A stretch of DNA of 64,000 bases from Flaveria trinervia (lineage: Eukaryota; Streptophyta; Magnoliopsida; Asterales; Asteraceae), in assembly GCA_025506515.1 (NCBI GenBank), contig CM046457.1:41156541-41220540 (forward strand), written 5' to 3'. Made by a program: the position numbers and the translations under genes. Below are positions 24,969 through 35,922 of the stretch, in pieces. Below the pieces are notes generated by a model, which was given only the letters and a program-made list of their open reading frames with translations, was not told the DNA's origin and did not search any database. Position 1 is the stretch's first letter, and each line of letters begins with the position of its first letter.

Positions 24969-25211
24969 ATATAACATGTTGTCACGTTGTCATGTAAAGT
25001 TCTCAAAATAAATACTTAAAATTCTATAAACTCATGAATCACATAATCACAACTAATAATCAACATTTTTAACTAGATTATTATTGTTTATCATAGATTA
25101 GTTTTATTAAGTCACCAACATTCAACGACAACTTGTGTGTGCTCACAACATGTGTATGCAAGACCTAACGAAGCTAACGGAGTTTGGTAACAGAAATTAC
25201 CGGATGTCACA
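22596..25211 (-). repeat. G4 3' LTR
   Basis: 2,616 bp. The minus strand reads TGTGACATCCGG...GGGTGTGACA. The same family forms the solo LTR at 53504-56230. Contains a (TA)n microsatellite at about 24929-24972. Confidence 0.85.
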
Positions 25212-25279
25212 TTATTGGCATAACGAATCGAGTGAGTTGTCACATCATCCCTATGTTGAAAGAAATTTTATCCCGAAAT

Positions 25280-25966
25280 TTAATCAGTATCTTCCCCGAT
25301 TGATGTCGTCGTTTTGAACAGATGAAGTTACTTATGCTTCATCTGATCCTCACGTTCCTATGTGAATTCCGGTCCACGTCTTGGATTCAGCTTGCCTCTT
25401 TTGCCAAACCGAATCGCATCTTCTACGGTGAAACTTTCAACAAAATCTTATCACCAACTTGAAATTCCAAAGGTTTTCATCACTTGTCAACATAACTCTT
25501 TTCTCTATCTCGCGCTACAGCCACACGGTTTCGAATCTGTACTATCTTCACATTGGTCTCATGTACCAACTTAGGACTAGTCAATTGACTATCACCAACT
25601 TCCGCCCAACAAACTGGTGATCTACACTTTCATCCATATACTCAAATGGTGCTGATTTGATGCTAGTATGATAACTATTATTGTACGAAAACTCAACCAG
25701 CGGTAAATGAACTTCCCAATTATTCTCGAAATCGATCACACAAGCACGTAACATGTCTTTCAAAGTTTGAATAGTATGTTCACTTTGCCCATCAATCTGC
25801 GGATGATAGGCAGTACTCATGTCTAGACGTGTACCTAAGGATTTCTATAACGATTGCCGTAGAAATGAGACATAAAACGAGCATCCCGATTAGAAATAAT
25901 CGAGATCGGTACGCCATGTCTTGAAACAACCTCCTTTTGATAAATTTGGGTTAACTTGTTCATTTT
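25280..25966 (-). pseudogene. G4 integrase C-terminal half with internally deleted tail
   Basis: Minus strand. EVVSRHGVPISIISNRDARF carries the second catalytic Asp as N-R-D (usually S-D-R-D). Then AYHPQIDGQSEHTIQTLKDM, where the catalytic Glu follows Ser as usual (QSEHT), and VIDFENNWEVHLPLVEFSYN. Further on, IRFGKRGKLNPR is joined directly to RGPEFT and EREDQMKHK, so about 100 residues (GPY/F region and most of the chromodomain) are missing. The Trp codon between T and E of GPEFTWERED is TAG. Several frameshifts. Integrase and its chromodomain tail normally direct insertion into marked chromatin. Confidence 0.75.
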
Positions 25967-26933
25967 AAAACGCCTAAGTTGATGCGTCTTAACAGTAGTA
26001 AAACGACTGAACAGTTGTAATGCGCCTACACAGTTGTAATGCGCATTCGCAGTTGTAATGCGCCTCAACAGTTGTCAAACGTCTAAACAGTCTAATACGC
26101 CTCAATAGAGATGATACTTCTGGACTTATACTCTTCAATAGTAGTCAAACGTCTGAACTGAAAACGTCTAAACAGTTTTAATGTGACTAGACAGTAGTCA
26201 AACACCTAACACTTAGACAATTTTCCAGCAAACTTCAACCCTAATGCGCCACATTCATCATGTTCATATGAATGTAACTAACTCAAATCTTCTGAAATTC
26301 TTCTAAAGTTGATGAAATGGATTGAAACTGTCTAATTAGACATTTTTTATACCGATAATCATTCTTCTAACATCAATTTCTTTCAATATCAACAACAAAT
26401 CAATCAATTTTGTGATTTTCAGTTTGAAAAATAGTGAGCTTTTCAAACATAAATTCAACAAATTATCTTGAATTTGATGAATTTAACTACTAATTGTGGT
26501 TTAAAACATGTTTCTGATGATGAAACATATCTGAAATCCACAAAATTTCAATTGAATTGTCTATCAATCACAGATTCTGTGAATTTTTTAGTTTGACAGT
26601 TTGACAGAAACCCAAAATCACTCAACCAACAGCTCTGATACCATTTGATAGGATCAAATGTATCAATCTGTAATGATGTATGAACACAATTCAAAGAAAT
26701 ACAAACAAAGTAATCAAATCAAGCAAGATATCAACAAAATTCACAGTTTCATTAATATCAAGCAAAGACAATTACAAAGTAAGTAAGTAGCTTTCGTCTC
26801 TACTAACTGCTACAAGTCTAAGCTATTTATAATGAAGCACAAGGAACTAACAAAATTACAAAACTAGTCCCTATACTATTACAAATAGTAAAAAGACATA
26901 TAAAGACAACATGTTAATCTTTCTAGAGAACTA
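25967..26933 (-). mobile_element. Copia-like fragment (LTR, PBS and leader) in the G4 integrase
   Basis: Splits the G4 integrase between the codons for KETNY (to the right) and KMNKL (to the left). Contains a minus-strand PBS (TGGTATCAGAGCT, 26631-26643), an LTR-like segment starting at 26646 with a TATA box (TATAAATAG, about 26819-26829), and a leader with repeated CAGTTGTAATGCGCC motifs (25975-26230). No second LTR or TSD is visible, so it is truncated. Confidence 0.6.
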
Positions 26934-27430
26934 ATAGTTAGTCTCCTTGATTGCCAATAAGTGAGTTGACTTAGTGAGTCGATCCACGATCACCCATATC
27001 GTGTCACAACCACTAGGAGTCATGGGCAACTTAGTAATGAAGTCCATAGAAATTTGTTCCCATTTCCACAAGGGGATTTTAGGTTGTTACAGTAAACCAA
27101 ATGGTTTCTGATATTCCATTTTAACCTTAGAACAGGTCAAAAACTTGCTTATGTAGGTAGCTACACCTGCCTTCATGTTAGGCCACCAGTTTGTGCCTTC
27201 AAGTTATGATACATTTTGTCAGAGCCAAGATGTATGGAATATTTAGACTTGTGTGTTTCACTCATAACCAAGTCTCTTAGCTTCCCATATAAAGGTACCC
27301 AAAGTCTATCCATGAAATACTATATTCCAGTAGATTTGACTCCTAACTGTTTATCCATCTCGCGTAAAGATTCAGATCCAACATTCTCACCTTTCAAGGC
27401 TTCTGTCTGGGCTTCCTTGATCTGTTCAGG
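26934..27430 (-). pseudogene. G4 integrase N-terminal half
   Basis: Minus strand. MKAGVATYISKFLTCSKVKM corresponds to the HHCC zinc-binding end, with the first Cys replaced by Phe (KFLTC for KCLTC). It is followed by QISMDFITKLPMTPSGCDTI, holding the first catalytic Asp, and WVIVDRLTKSTHLLAIKE. The reading then breaks at the inserted copia fragment. Stops and frameshifts are present. Confidence 0.75.
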
Positions 27431-28771
27431 CAAGTGAGTACTAATTGTCAGTTGCAGAGCACACACTCATCAGGCTTGGCGGTTCCTTTCTACTCAAGGC
27501 ATCGGCGACTACGTTCGCCTTCCCTTGGTCATATTTGATAGCACAATCATAGTCATTTAACAATTTCACCCAGTGTTATTGCCTCATGTTCAGTTCTTTT
27601 TGCTCAAAGTTATGTTGAAGACTCTTGTGATCGATGTAAATTGTGCATTTGGTACCGTACAAGTAATATCTCCAAATCTTCAAAGCAAAGACCACTGCTC
27701 CTAAATCCATGTCATGAGTAGTGTAGTTCTTTTCATGTACCTTCGGTTGCGACACGGCATAGGCTATTACTTTGTCACGTTGCATCAGGACACAACCAAG
27801 TCCTTGGATAGAAGCATCACAATAAACCACAAAATCATCACTTCTTCAGGTAATGTTAATATCGAACCCTTATAGAGTTTTTGCTTCAGTAACTGAAAAG
27901 CAGTTTCTTGACTCTCACCTCATTTAAAGGTTGTCCTTTTATGGGTCAAAGCTATGAGCGGTTGAGCAATCTTTAAAAATCCCTCAATGAAATGCCGATA
28001 GTACCCTACCAGTCCAAGAAATTGCCTTATCTCACTAGGCGTCCTAGGCACTGACCGGTTCTTTATATCCTCAATCTTTGTAGGATCCACATGTATTCCC
28101 TTCTCGTTAACAATGTGACCCAAGAACACTTGGAAAATTTGGTGTACAACTGTTCCTTTTAAAGTAATTCCAAGATTAAACGTATGTGCTCCTCATGTTC
28201 TTCCTTGGTCTTAAAATAGATCATTATGTCATCGATAAACACGATAACAAAGTGATCAAGCTAGGGTTTGCACACACGGTTCATGAGATCCCTAAACATT
28301 GCTGGTGCAGTAGTCAACCCAAAAGGCATGACCAAGAACTCATAATAACCATAACAAGTACGAAATGCAGTTTTGGAGATGTCTTCTTCTTGAACTCTCA
28401 GTTGGTGATAACCCGATCTCAAGTCAATCTTCGAATAATAACTTGATCCCCAAAGCTGATCAAACAACTCGTCGATACGAGGTAAAGGGTATCAGTCCTG
28501 ATTGTCACTTTGTTCAACTCCCTGTAGTCGATGCACATTCAGAATGTGCCATCTTTCTCTTAACAAAAAGAACAGGTGCTCCCCATGATGATGAGCTTGG
28601 TTGAATAAACCTTTTATCCAATAGCTCTTGTAGTTGTATAGATAGTTCCTGCAGTTCATTCGGAGCTAACCGGTAAGGTGCTCGCGCAATCAGAGCAACT
28701 CTGAGAGTCAAATCGATTTGAAACTCAATTTGATGATGAGGTTGTAATCTAGGCAGATCCTTTAGAAACAT
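27431..28771 (-). pseudogene. G4 reverse transcriptase and RNase H
   Basis: Minus strand, read from 28771. MFLKDLPRLQPHHQIEFQID and WGAPVLFVKRK give the RT start. DQLWGSSYYSKIDLRSGYHQ, EFLVMPFGLTTAPAMF and the catalytic VFIDDIMIY (FIDD at 28228-28239) give the core. FLGHIVNEKGIHVDPTKIED and QFLGLVGYYRHFIEGFLKIA give the connection. RNase H is read in VYCDASIQGLGCVLMQRDKV, THDMDLGAVVFALKIWRYYL and YDQGKANVVADALSRKE. At least four frameshifts or stops separate the blocks. RT and RNase H would copy the element RNA. The protein frame continues across the G5 insertion into the protease part beginning at 38045. Confidence 0.85.
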
Positions 28772-28777
28772 CTTTGT

Positions 28778-30941
28778 TGTAAGGCCCCGTTCCCGGGACG
28801 CTTACAGCTGGGTTCTCATCGCACATAAAACGTATAATTACATTTGTATTTCATAAAATCGCAGCGGAAAACTAAAACAATCTTTCATTTCCATGTAAAT
28901 GCTTTTGCAAATTAATACAACATTCATTACAAAATAGCTTGTTCGTATTACAATGCAAAAACATTAATCAAAAGAATGCCATCCCAAAAGAGCTGAGTAG
29001 TTGCCCGTGCCATCCTCAGCAATCATTACCTGCCAACTGGAAACACATCAAAGTCAGCGTTGCTTAGTGAGTTCTAGTTTTATAAATAAAACATACTTTA
29101 CTTTACATTCGTTCGCGATCATACATCATACGTACATACAGATAATATCAGTATTATCTTCATCATTCTGTTCATTAACTTTGCTCATTCAACGTGTTAC
29201 ATTATCGTTCACTTCTCTATCTAGATCTGGTCAGACTTTACCCTCTTCGTGGCACTCAGCCACGATTACTGAGGTCGAATGACCAAGATCCTGTTCTGTA
29301 CATTATTCCGATAATTCATTTACGTTCATTCATACTTCGTTCTTTCATACAAAATCTATCGTTCATTTATACTTTCGTTCCTTCGAGTCTGTTGCGACAA
29401 CAGGGTCGCTCACCTCATAACAATCCCAACGACTTCGCGCTATCCGAGTCTGTTGCAACCATAGAGTTGCTCACCCCAATTGCCAATTTCAACGATAGCA
29501 TGCTATCCGAGTCTCCTGCAACCATAGGGTTGCTCACCTCATGGCAACTTCACAATAACGCCCTGTCCGAGTCTGTCGCAACCATAGGGGTGCTCACCTC
29601 ATAGCAATCTCAACGATTGCATACCATCCGAGTCTGTGCAACAATAGGGTTGCTCACCTCATTTATGTGCTTGCAAGCCTTTCCTTCATTCGTTCATCAT
29701 TCAATAATGCATGCATTCTTACTTTATGTTCCTCTTTCATTATCTTTCACCTTACGTTACATAATACTTCATTCATTCATTAACAGACATGTAAAGCCAC
29801 CAGAAAGATCAACATACATCATAATAAGGAACATATCACACGCAATCATCATCATCATACAGGGCAACATCATACATACGTAACAAGCCTAAACATGCAA
29901 CACTATCATCGTCATGCCCAACATGCTCTCTAAGGCCTCAATCGTCATCTTACATGCTCTTACGAAAACCTTTACGTCAAAACTTACATCTACCCTTTCT
30001 CCCGAAAGTCAGAAGTCAAACTACGCTTCCCACGGGTGCAACAGCCCTATTCGGGCGTATGGACACCCTTCAGTCACGTGGCCTCCATGCGACTGAACAC
30101 TATGCGAATGAACTAATGGGATGAATACCCATGCGAATGAACATTTGGTCGTGCGAATGGACAATGCGGATGAACCTCAAGCTAATGGGATTAATGCAGA
30201 TGAGCACTTATGCGACTGGACCTTCAGTCGCATGACCTCCATGCGACTGGCCTTTCAACCGTGCAAATGGACATTCAATCGTGTGAATGGACCCCAATCG
30301 TGCGAATGGACCCCAATGGCACCCTAATCGGCCGTATGGCCTCCATTCGGCCTCCAGTCGATCGCCTCGCCCTAGCTGATACAGAATGCAGTTCATCCCG
30401 ACTGCAGCCGAGGGTTTTCGGCCTCCAAACTCATCTAACCCATTTTAAGCCCAAATCGACCATCCTAAACCTTAGGGATGCATACCACGACACATTCAAG
30501 CACACACAAGTTCACAATCAAGCCGCAAACGCATCATACATACACATACACATACCACACGGGTCACATACACGCACTCAAAAACCCAATTTCAGATGTT
30601 TTCCAGCCCTAAAATCGTTAGAAAACAAGTAAAAGTGGGGTTCTAGAACTCACACAAATGACCACGACGAGTAGAGCTTCGGTTTGACTCGTTTCTCAAC
30701 AACTTTGGCTACTCGAACCAACCCGAACCAACACTTTTCCTCTTTTTCTCTTCTTTCTCTCTTCTCCTCTTTCTTTGCTGATTTGTGAGTGTGGGGAGAG
30801 GGTAAGGGCTGCCCTTTCCCTTAAATACTTCCACTCACCCGACTTTCTTTTGTTGGCGAGTTTGATCCCTCGACTTTGGACTTTATTTCTTTTCTTCTTT
30901 AGTCGGCTTCAAAATAAATGAATAAATAATCGGGTGTTACA
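28778..30941 (-). repeat. G5 3' LTR
   Basis: 2,164 bp. Contains a ~62-bp, five-unit tandem block (29381-29670), a GTGCGACTG-type motif array (30050-30350), GTGAGTTCTAGAACCCC (minus strand) near 30640-30655 and a TATA-like box near 30820. Differs from the 5' LTR by scattered substitutions, single-base indels and a small extra array unit. Confidence 0.9.
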
Positions 30942-30956
30942 AGTCCACCCCCCTTA
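30942..30956 (-). other. G5 polypurine tract
   Basis: Minus strand TAAGGGGGGTGGACT, immediately upstream of the 3' LTR. Confidence 0.85.
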
Positions 30957-30979
30957 AATAGGTTTCGTCGTGAAACCTG

Positions 30980-32773
30980 TTATTCTTCAAACAGACGTGG
31001 ATAATACTGTCTCATTTCTTCCTCAGTCTCCCACATTGACTCGGATCCCTTCCTGTGCTTCCACTATACACGCACAAGAGGAACCATTTTATTCCTTAGC
31101 CTTTTCTCCTTTCGGTCGATGATTGCCACTGGTTGCTCCACATAATTAAGTCGTTCATCTACTTCGATATCTTCCAATGGGACAATCATATCTTCATCTG
31201 CTAGGCACTTCCTTAGATGAGATACATGAAATGTTGGGTGAATTCCATTTAACTCATCCGGTAACTCCAGTCTATAGGCCACCTCTCCCACTCGAGCAAT
31301 GATTCGGAAAGGGCCTATATACCTTGGGCTCAACTTGCCCCACTTTCTGAATCGGATAATACCCTTCCAAGGTGAGACCTTCAACATAACCCGGTCACCC
31401 ACCTGGAACTCAATCGGCCTGCGTCGTTTATCAGCATACGACTTCTGTCTATCTTTGGCTGCCTTCATAAAGGCTTTGATCTTTTCAATCTTCTCAGTCG
31501 TAGCCTCGATTACCTCGACGCTCCCCAATTCCTTCTGACCAATATCACCCCAACAAACGGGCGTTCTGCATCTCCTACCGTATAGCATCTCATATGGTGG
31601 CATACCAATACTGACATGATAGCTGTTGTTGTAGGAGAATTCGGCTAACGGTAAGTGGTCATCCCAACTTCCACCAAAATCAATCACACATGCTTGAAGC
31701 ATGTCTTCCAATGTCTGAATGGTCCTTTCTGACTGACCATCGGTTTGGGGATGATAAGTCGTGCTAATATATAACCTCGTCCCCATAACGTCGTGGAATT
31801 TCTTCCAAAATTTAGATGTAAACCGAGTGTCGCGATCAGACACAATAGACACCGGCACACCATGACGAGTTACAATTTCCTTGATGAACAGATCGGCCAA
31901 CATCTCAGATGAATACGTCTCGCGGATCGGTAGAAAGTGAACACTCTTCGTCAAACGATCAACTATCACCCATATGGCATCGTACCCTTTCGGAGTACGT
32001 GGCAGCTTCGTAATGAAGTCCATGGTGATGTGCTCCCACTTCCATTCCGGTATATCCAAAGGTTGGATCTTCCCATACGGCTTTTGATGCTCTGCCTTCA
32101 CCTGTAAGCAAGTAAGGCACTTACTCAGATACTCCAACACGTCATGCTTCATACCCGGCCACCAATAATCTTTCTTCATGTCATGGTACATTTTCGTGGC
32201 ACCAGGATGAATAGAGTATCGAGTCTTGTGAGCTTCATCCATGATCTTCACCCGTAGATCCCCAAAACGAGGAATCCATACACGACCAAATCGGGTCCTA
32301 ACACCGAGTGTGTTTTCACCCAATTCCGCGACCAAACCTCTCATTCTTTTAGAGTTAAGATCATCCTCTTTCAACGCCTCCTCTTGGAACTCTTTGACTT
32401 GCTTCATTACATCGGAGGTCATGATCAACTGATATGCTTTCACCCGAATCGGCTCGGGTCTCTCCTTCCGGCTAAGGGCGTCAGCCACTACATTGGCCTT
32501 GCCCGGATGGTAGTGAATCTCACAATCATAATCCTTTATAAGCTCCAACCACCTCCTCTGCCACATGTTCAGATCTCTATGCTCGAAGAAGTACTTCAAG
32601 CTCTTATGGTCAGTGAATATGGTGCACTTCATCCCGTAGAGATAGTGCCTCCAAATCTTTAGTGCAAAGACCACGGCTGCTAGCTCCAAGTCATGAGTGG
32701 GATAATTAACCTCATGAACTTTCAACTGTCGCGATGCATAGGCTATAACCTTCCTCTCTGCATTAACACACAC
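30980..32773 (-). pseudogene. G5 RNase H end, integrase and truncated chromodomain
   Basis: A 569-residue open frame (32773-31064) plus the tail beyond its stop. Residues 1-105 are the end of RNase H (TDHKSL, KANVVADALS). An HHCC finger follows with H189, H197, C219, C222. The integrase core is a clear D,D-35-E triad: D252 (MDFITKL), D313 (SDRDTRF), E349 (GQSERTI). A GPY/F-type motif, SPRYIGPFRI, lies near residues 483-492. The frame stops with TAG (apparently from CAG) after RNKMVPLVRV, and the same frame then reads WKHRKGSESMWETEEEMRQY to a TAA at 30980, the end of a chromodomain as in Tekay/Del-type chromoviruses (clade by memory). The enzyme part looks intact. The stop would remove the chromatin-reading tail. 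The upstream frame joins by a one-base shift near 32745. Confidence 0.88.
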
Positions 32774-33660
32774 CCTAACCCTGAGTAGGAAGCATCAGAA
32801 TAGACCACCAGATCTTCGCTTCCGTCAGGTAATGACAGAACAGGAGCTTGAGTCAGTCTTGCCTTCAGCTCTTCGAACGCCTTCTCTTGAGCTTGACCCC
32901 ATACAAACTTCACATCCTTTCGGGTCAACTTAGTTAGTGGAGAAGCAATCTTAGAGAAGTCTTGGATAAATCTTCTATAGTAGCCCGCCAAACCTAAGAA
33001 GTTATAGATCTCGGTTAACGTCTTTGGTGACTTCCATTGCATAACCGCCTCCACTTTCGTCGGTTCCACCATTATCCCGTCAGGATTCACCACATGACCC
33101 AAAAACTAAACTTCGCACAACCAAAACACGCACTTCGAGAATTTAGCATACAATTTCTCCCTTCTCAACGTCTCTAGAACCTCCCGAATGTGACCGGCAT
33201 GCTCTACTTCGCTCCTCGAGTAAATCAGGATATCATCAATAAACACAATCAATGATTTATCAAGCATCGACCGACACACACGATTCATCAAATCCATAAA
33301 AGCAGCTAGCGCGTTGGTCAAACCAAAGGACATGACAAGAAACTCGTAATGACCATAGCGCGTGTGGAAAGCTGTTTTAGGGATATCTTGTTCCTTTACC
33401 TTCAACTGATGATAGCCAGACTGAAGATCTATTCTTGAAAACCAACTGGCACCCTGAAGCTGATCGAACAAATCATCTATTCTCGGTAAGGGGTATCGGT
33501 CTCACTGTCAACTTGTTCAGCTCGCGGTACTCTATGCACATCCTCATACTACCATCCTTCTTCTTTACAAACAGGACCGGAGCACCCCAAGGAGAATACT
33601 CGGTCTAATGAACCCCTTATCAAGCAACTCTTGCAACTGTTCCATCAACTCTTTCATCTC
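32743..33660 (-). pseudogene. G5 reverse transcriptase and RNase H start
   Basis: Minus strand. SPWGAPVLFVKKKDGSMRMC, FDQLQGASWFSRIDLQSGYH and GHYEFLVMSFGLTNALAAFM are RT blocks. The catalytic IVFIDDILIYS has FIDD at 33232-33243. After KCVFWLCEV an in-frame TAG (from CAG) at about 33104 precedes FLGHVVNPDGIMVEPTKVEA, QWKSPKTLTEIYNFLGLAGY and the RNase H entry VYSDASYSGLGCVLMQRG. The normally conserved PFGLTNAP reads SFGLTNAL. A one-base indel near 32745 shifts to the next frame. The enzyme copies element RNA to DNA in the particle. Confidence 0.88.
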
Positions 33661-33699
33661 CGTCGGCTAACCGATATGGTGCCTTGGCAACAAGTTGGG

Positions 33700-34372
33700 C
33701 ACCCGTATCAGATCAATCTGAAATTCAATTTCTCTGTCAGGTGGTACCCCTGGTAAATCTTCTGGGATACGTCTGGAAAGTCACACACAACCGGTACATC
33801 AGACAGTTGTGGTGTTGGTGCATCTACATCCTTTACATAAGCCAAGTAGGCGCTACAATCCATGCCTCATACAATTTCCCGCTACCGCCATTGAGATCAC
33901 CTTCGGGATCGTCGTGACTCGATCACCATAAACCGTTACCAAACTTCCGTCAGGCGCTGTCAACCGAATCATCTTCTTGGACACACAATGTTCGCCTTGA
34001 AGTCCGCCAACCAATCCATCCCAAGAACCAAATCGAAACCACCCAAGGTCATCACAAACGGTCTAACAGGAAACTATGACCCTCAAGTTCCACATCACAA
34101 TTCTCTATCATATCAGAAATCCTAGTAGACTTACCTATGGCAGTTTCTACCTCAAAGGGCGCATCAACACGTCTACTACTAATAGGCAGCTTAGCACAGA
34201 AAGCAGCAGAAATAAAACTCCTACTAGCACCATAATCAAATAGCACAGAAGCTAAAGTTTGGTTCACCAGAAACGTACCGGACATGACATCAGGGTCTGT
34301 CCTAGCTTCCTCCTGTGTCATGGTAAATGCCTTGGCGCTCACCCTCGGTCCTTCACCTCCAGTTCTCTTCAT
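33700..34372 (-). pseudogene. G5 aspartic protease and linker
   Basis: Open frame 34372-34052 includes SGTFLVNQTLASVLFDYGAS and RSFISAAFCAKLP. The retroviral-type aspartic protease signature is normally D-S/T-G-A, and here it is D-Y-G-A, an unusual substitution next to the catalytic Asp. After a frameshift near 34055 the other frame gives LGGFDLVLGMDWLADF, the usual second half of gypsy protease, and a linker with DVPVVCDFPDV before RT. Several stops in the linker. The protease would cleave the polyprotein. Confidence 0.78.
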
Positions 34373-34388
34373 CCCAGAACTCTCACCT

Positions 34389-35590
34389 TCACTTCTTACA
34401 ATCCTTACTTACGTGACCCTCTTCACCACAGTTATAGCACCGGACTATACGACAGTCCCTTGCCAGGTGCCCCACCTTCCCACATTTGAAGCATAAGTTT
34501 GACCCAAACCTACATTCCCCACTGTGCTCCCTTCCACACTTGCCACACCTTTTTGCCCCCGCACTTGATGTGACCACACGGCGATCATCCGTTCGTGCCT
34601 TCTTATTACCCGTCGAGGTATCACCCCGACCAATCTCTTCCCCCGCCAATTTCGATCACCACCACTCTTCTTGCCACCCTTAGTCACCACCACCGTTCTC
34701 TCATCGTACAATCTTCCTGCCAAATCCACCGCCGACCAAAACGTACTCGGCCGGGCAGCTATCATGTGCCTGCGAATATCCGCTGGCAAACCTGAATGTA
34801 TCTTTTAATCTTTCGTGACAAAGGTGTCACCTGATCCGGCGCCAGACGTGCCATCTCGTTGAATTTAGTGGTGTACTATTGGTGCGTCATAGTTCCCGCC
34901 TCCAGTTGCAAGAACTCCTTTTCGACCTTGTCCATTTCCCGATGGGACAAAATTCCTCAATCACCAACTTTCTTAGCTCAGGCCATTTCATTTTCCCAAT
35001 GGCTCTACTACCCTCAGCTTGGACAATGTTGTCCCAATAGCACAGAGCCGAATCCACAAAAGAGTAGCAAACTTCACCTTCTATTCCTCTCGGCACTCGC
35101 TGATATCGAGAACAGCCTCCATTTCCCTCACCCACCGGTGAGCAGCTACAGCAGTGCCATTTCCATCGAAAGTAGGGGGCTTGCATCTCATAAAAGACCC
35201 ATAATTGCATCCTCGTGCTGTCTCCAGCGCAGGCTCTTCTTCTTCCTCTTCGTCATCAGATAGAACCGTTTCTGGCTCTGGTTGTTCCCGTTCTCTAAAG
35301 GATTTGTTTCTTTCTTTTCTTTCCCATTCTCGTACAGCCTTAATAACTTCAGTCACCACAGACGGTAAGATTGTCTGCATGACCTGATGGACTTCTTCTA
35401 CAACAGCCTCCTTTACTGAGGCTCTTAGATTGGCGCTTTCGTCTCCACCCTCCGAATGAGGGGTCTCTGGTTCTTCATGAACCACTTTCTCAACTCTGGG
35501 TCTCCCTCTCTTGGGTCGCGGTTCAACACCATGACCTCCACCCCTTGAAGCTTTCGAAGATCTACCTCCGCCATCACACGCACATTGAAA
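34389..35590 (-). pseudogene. G5 gag with three zinc knuckles
   Basis: Minus strand. The N-terminal frame reads KVVHEEPETPHSEGGDESAN, a conserved ESVKE-like helix (RASVKEAVVEEVHQVMQ), an acidic run (LSDDEEEEEEPALE) and CNYGSFMRCKPPTFDGNG. After frameshifts near 35085 the middle part holds LPADIRRHMIAARPSTFW. The C-terminal part has three cysteine motifs: CGKCGREHSGEC, CFKCGKVGHLARDC and CYNCGEEGHVSKDC (34649-34389). Gag packages element RNA. No ATG is found in the N-terminal frame near 35575 (an ATG one frame off suggests an indel), and at least three frameshifts interrupt it. Confidence 0.82.
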
Positions 35591-35905
35591 GATTCAAACA
35601 CCAACACGGTCATTCAAGGGAATAGCTAGGCTTATGTTAAGTATAGTAAGTCCCTAATTACAGTGGCCAGTTGTGATTAGCCACTTACTTTACTCTTCAC
35701 ACCCCAAGCATTACCTGTCCTGACTACATCAGTATTTAAATCCACATACAACACATAACACATACCATGCGCACATAAAGCCGGTTAACTTTACGAAAAT
35801 ACCTGATGGCACGCAGCTACTCATATTGGCATCCCATTCCCTTTCCGTCCCATTCTCATTTTAAGTAAGGTTTATTTTGAAAATTTACCCATTTCACTTA
35901 AACTT
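35591..35905 (-). other. G5 untranslated leader
   Basis: About 315 bp between PBS and gag. Shares the AGTAAGTCCCTAATTA stretch with the G1 leader at 1869-1884. No coding frame. Confidence 0.6.
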
Positions 35906-35919
35906 TGGCTCTGATACCA
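35906..35919 (-). other. G5 primer-binding site
   Basis: Minus strand TGGTATCAGAGCCA, initiator-Met tRNA type, three bases from the LTR. Confidence 0.88.
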
Positions 35920-35922
35920 ACT

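Noticed and set aside
31299..31538. Plus-strand ORFs opposite the G5 integrase and RT (e.g. 31299-31538, 32384-32662)
   Set aside because: Antisense shadows of conserved minus-strand domains.
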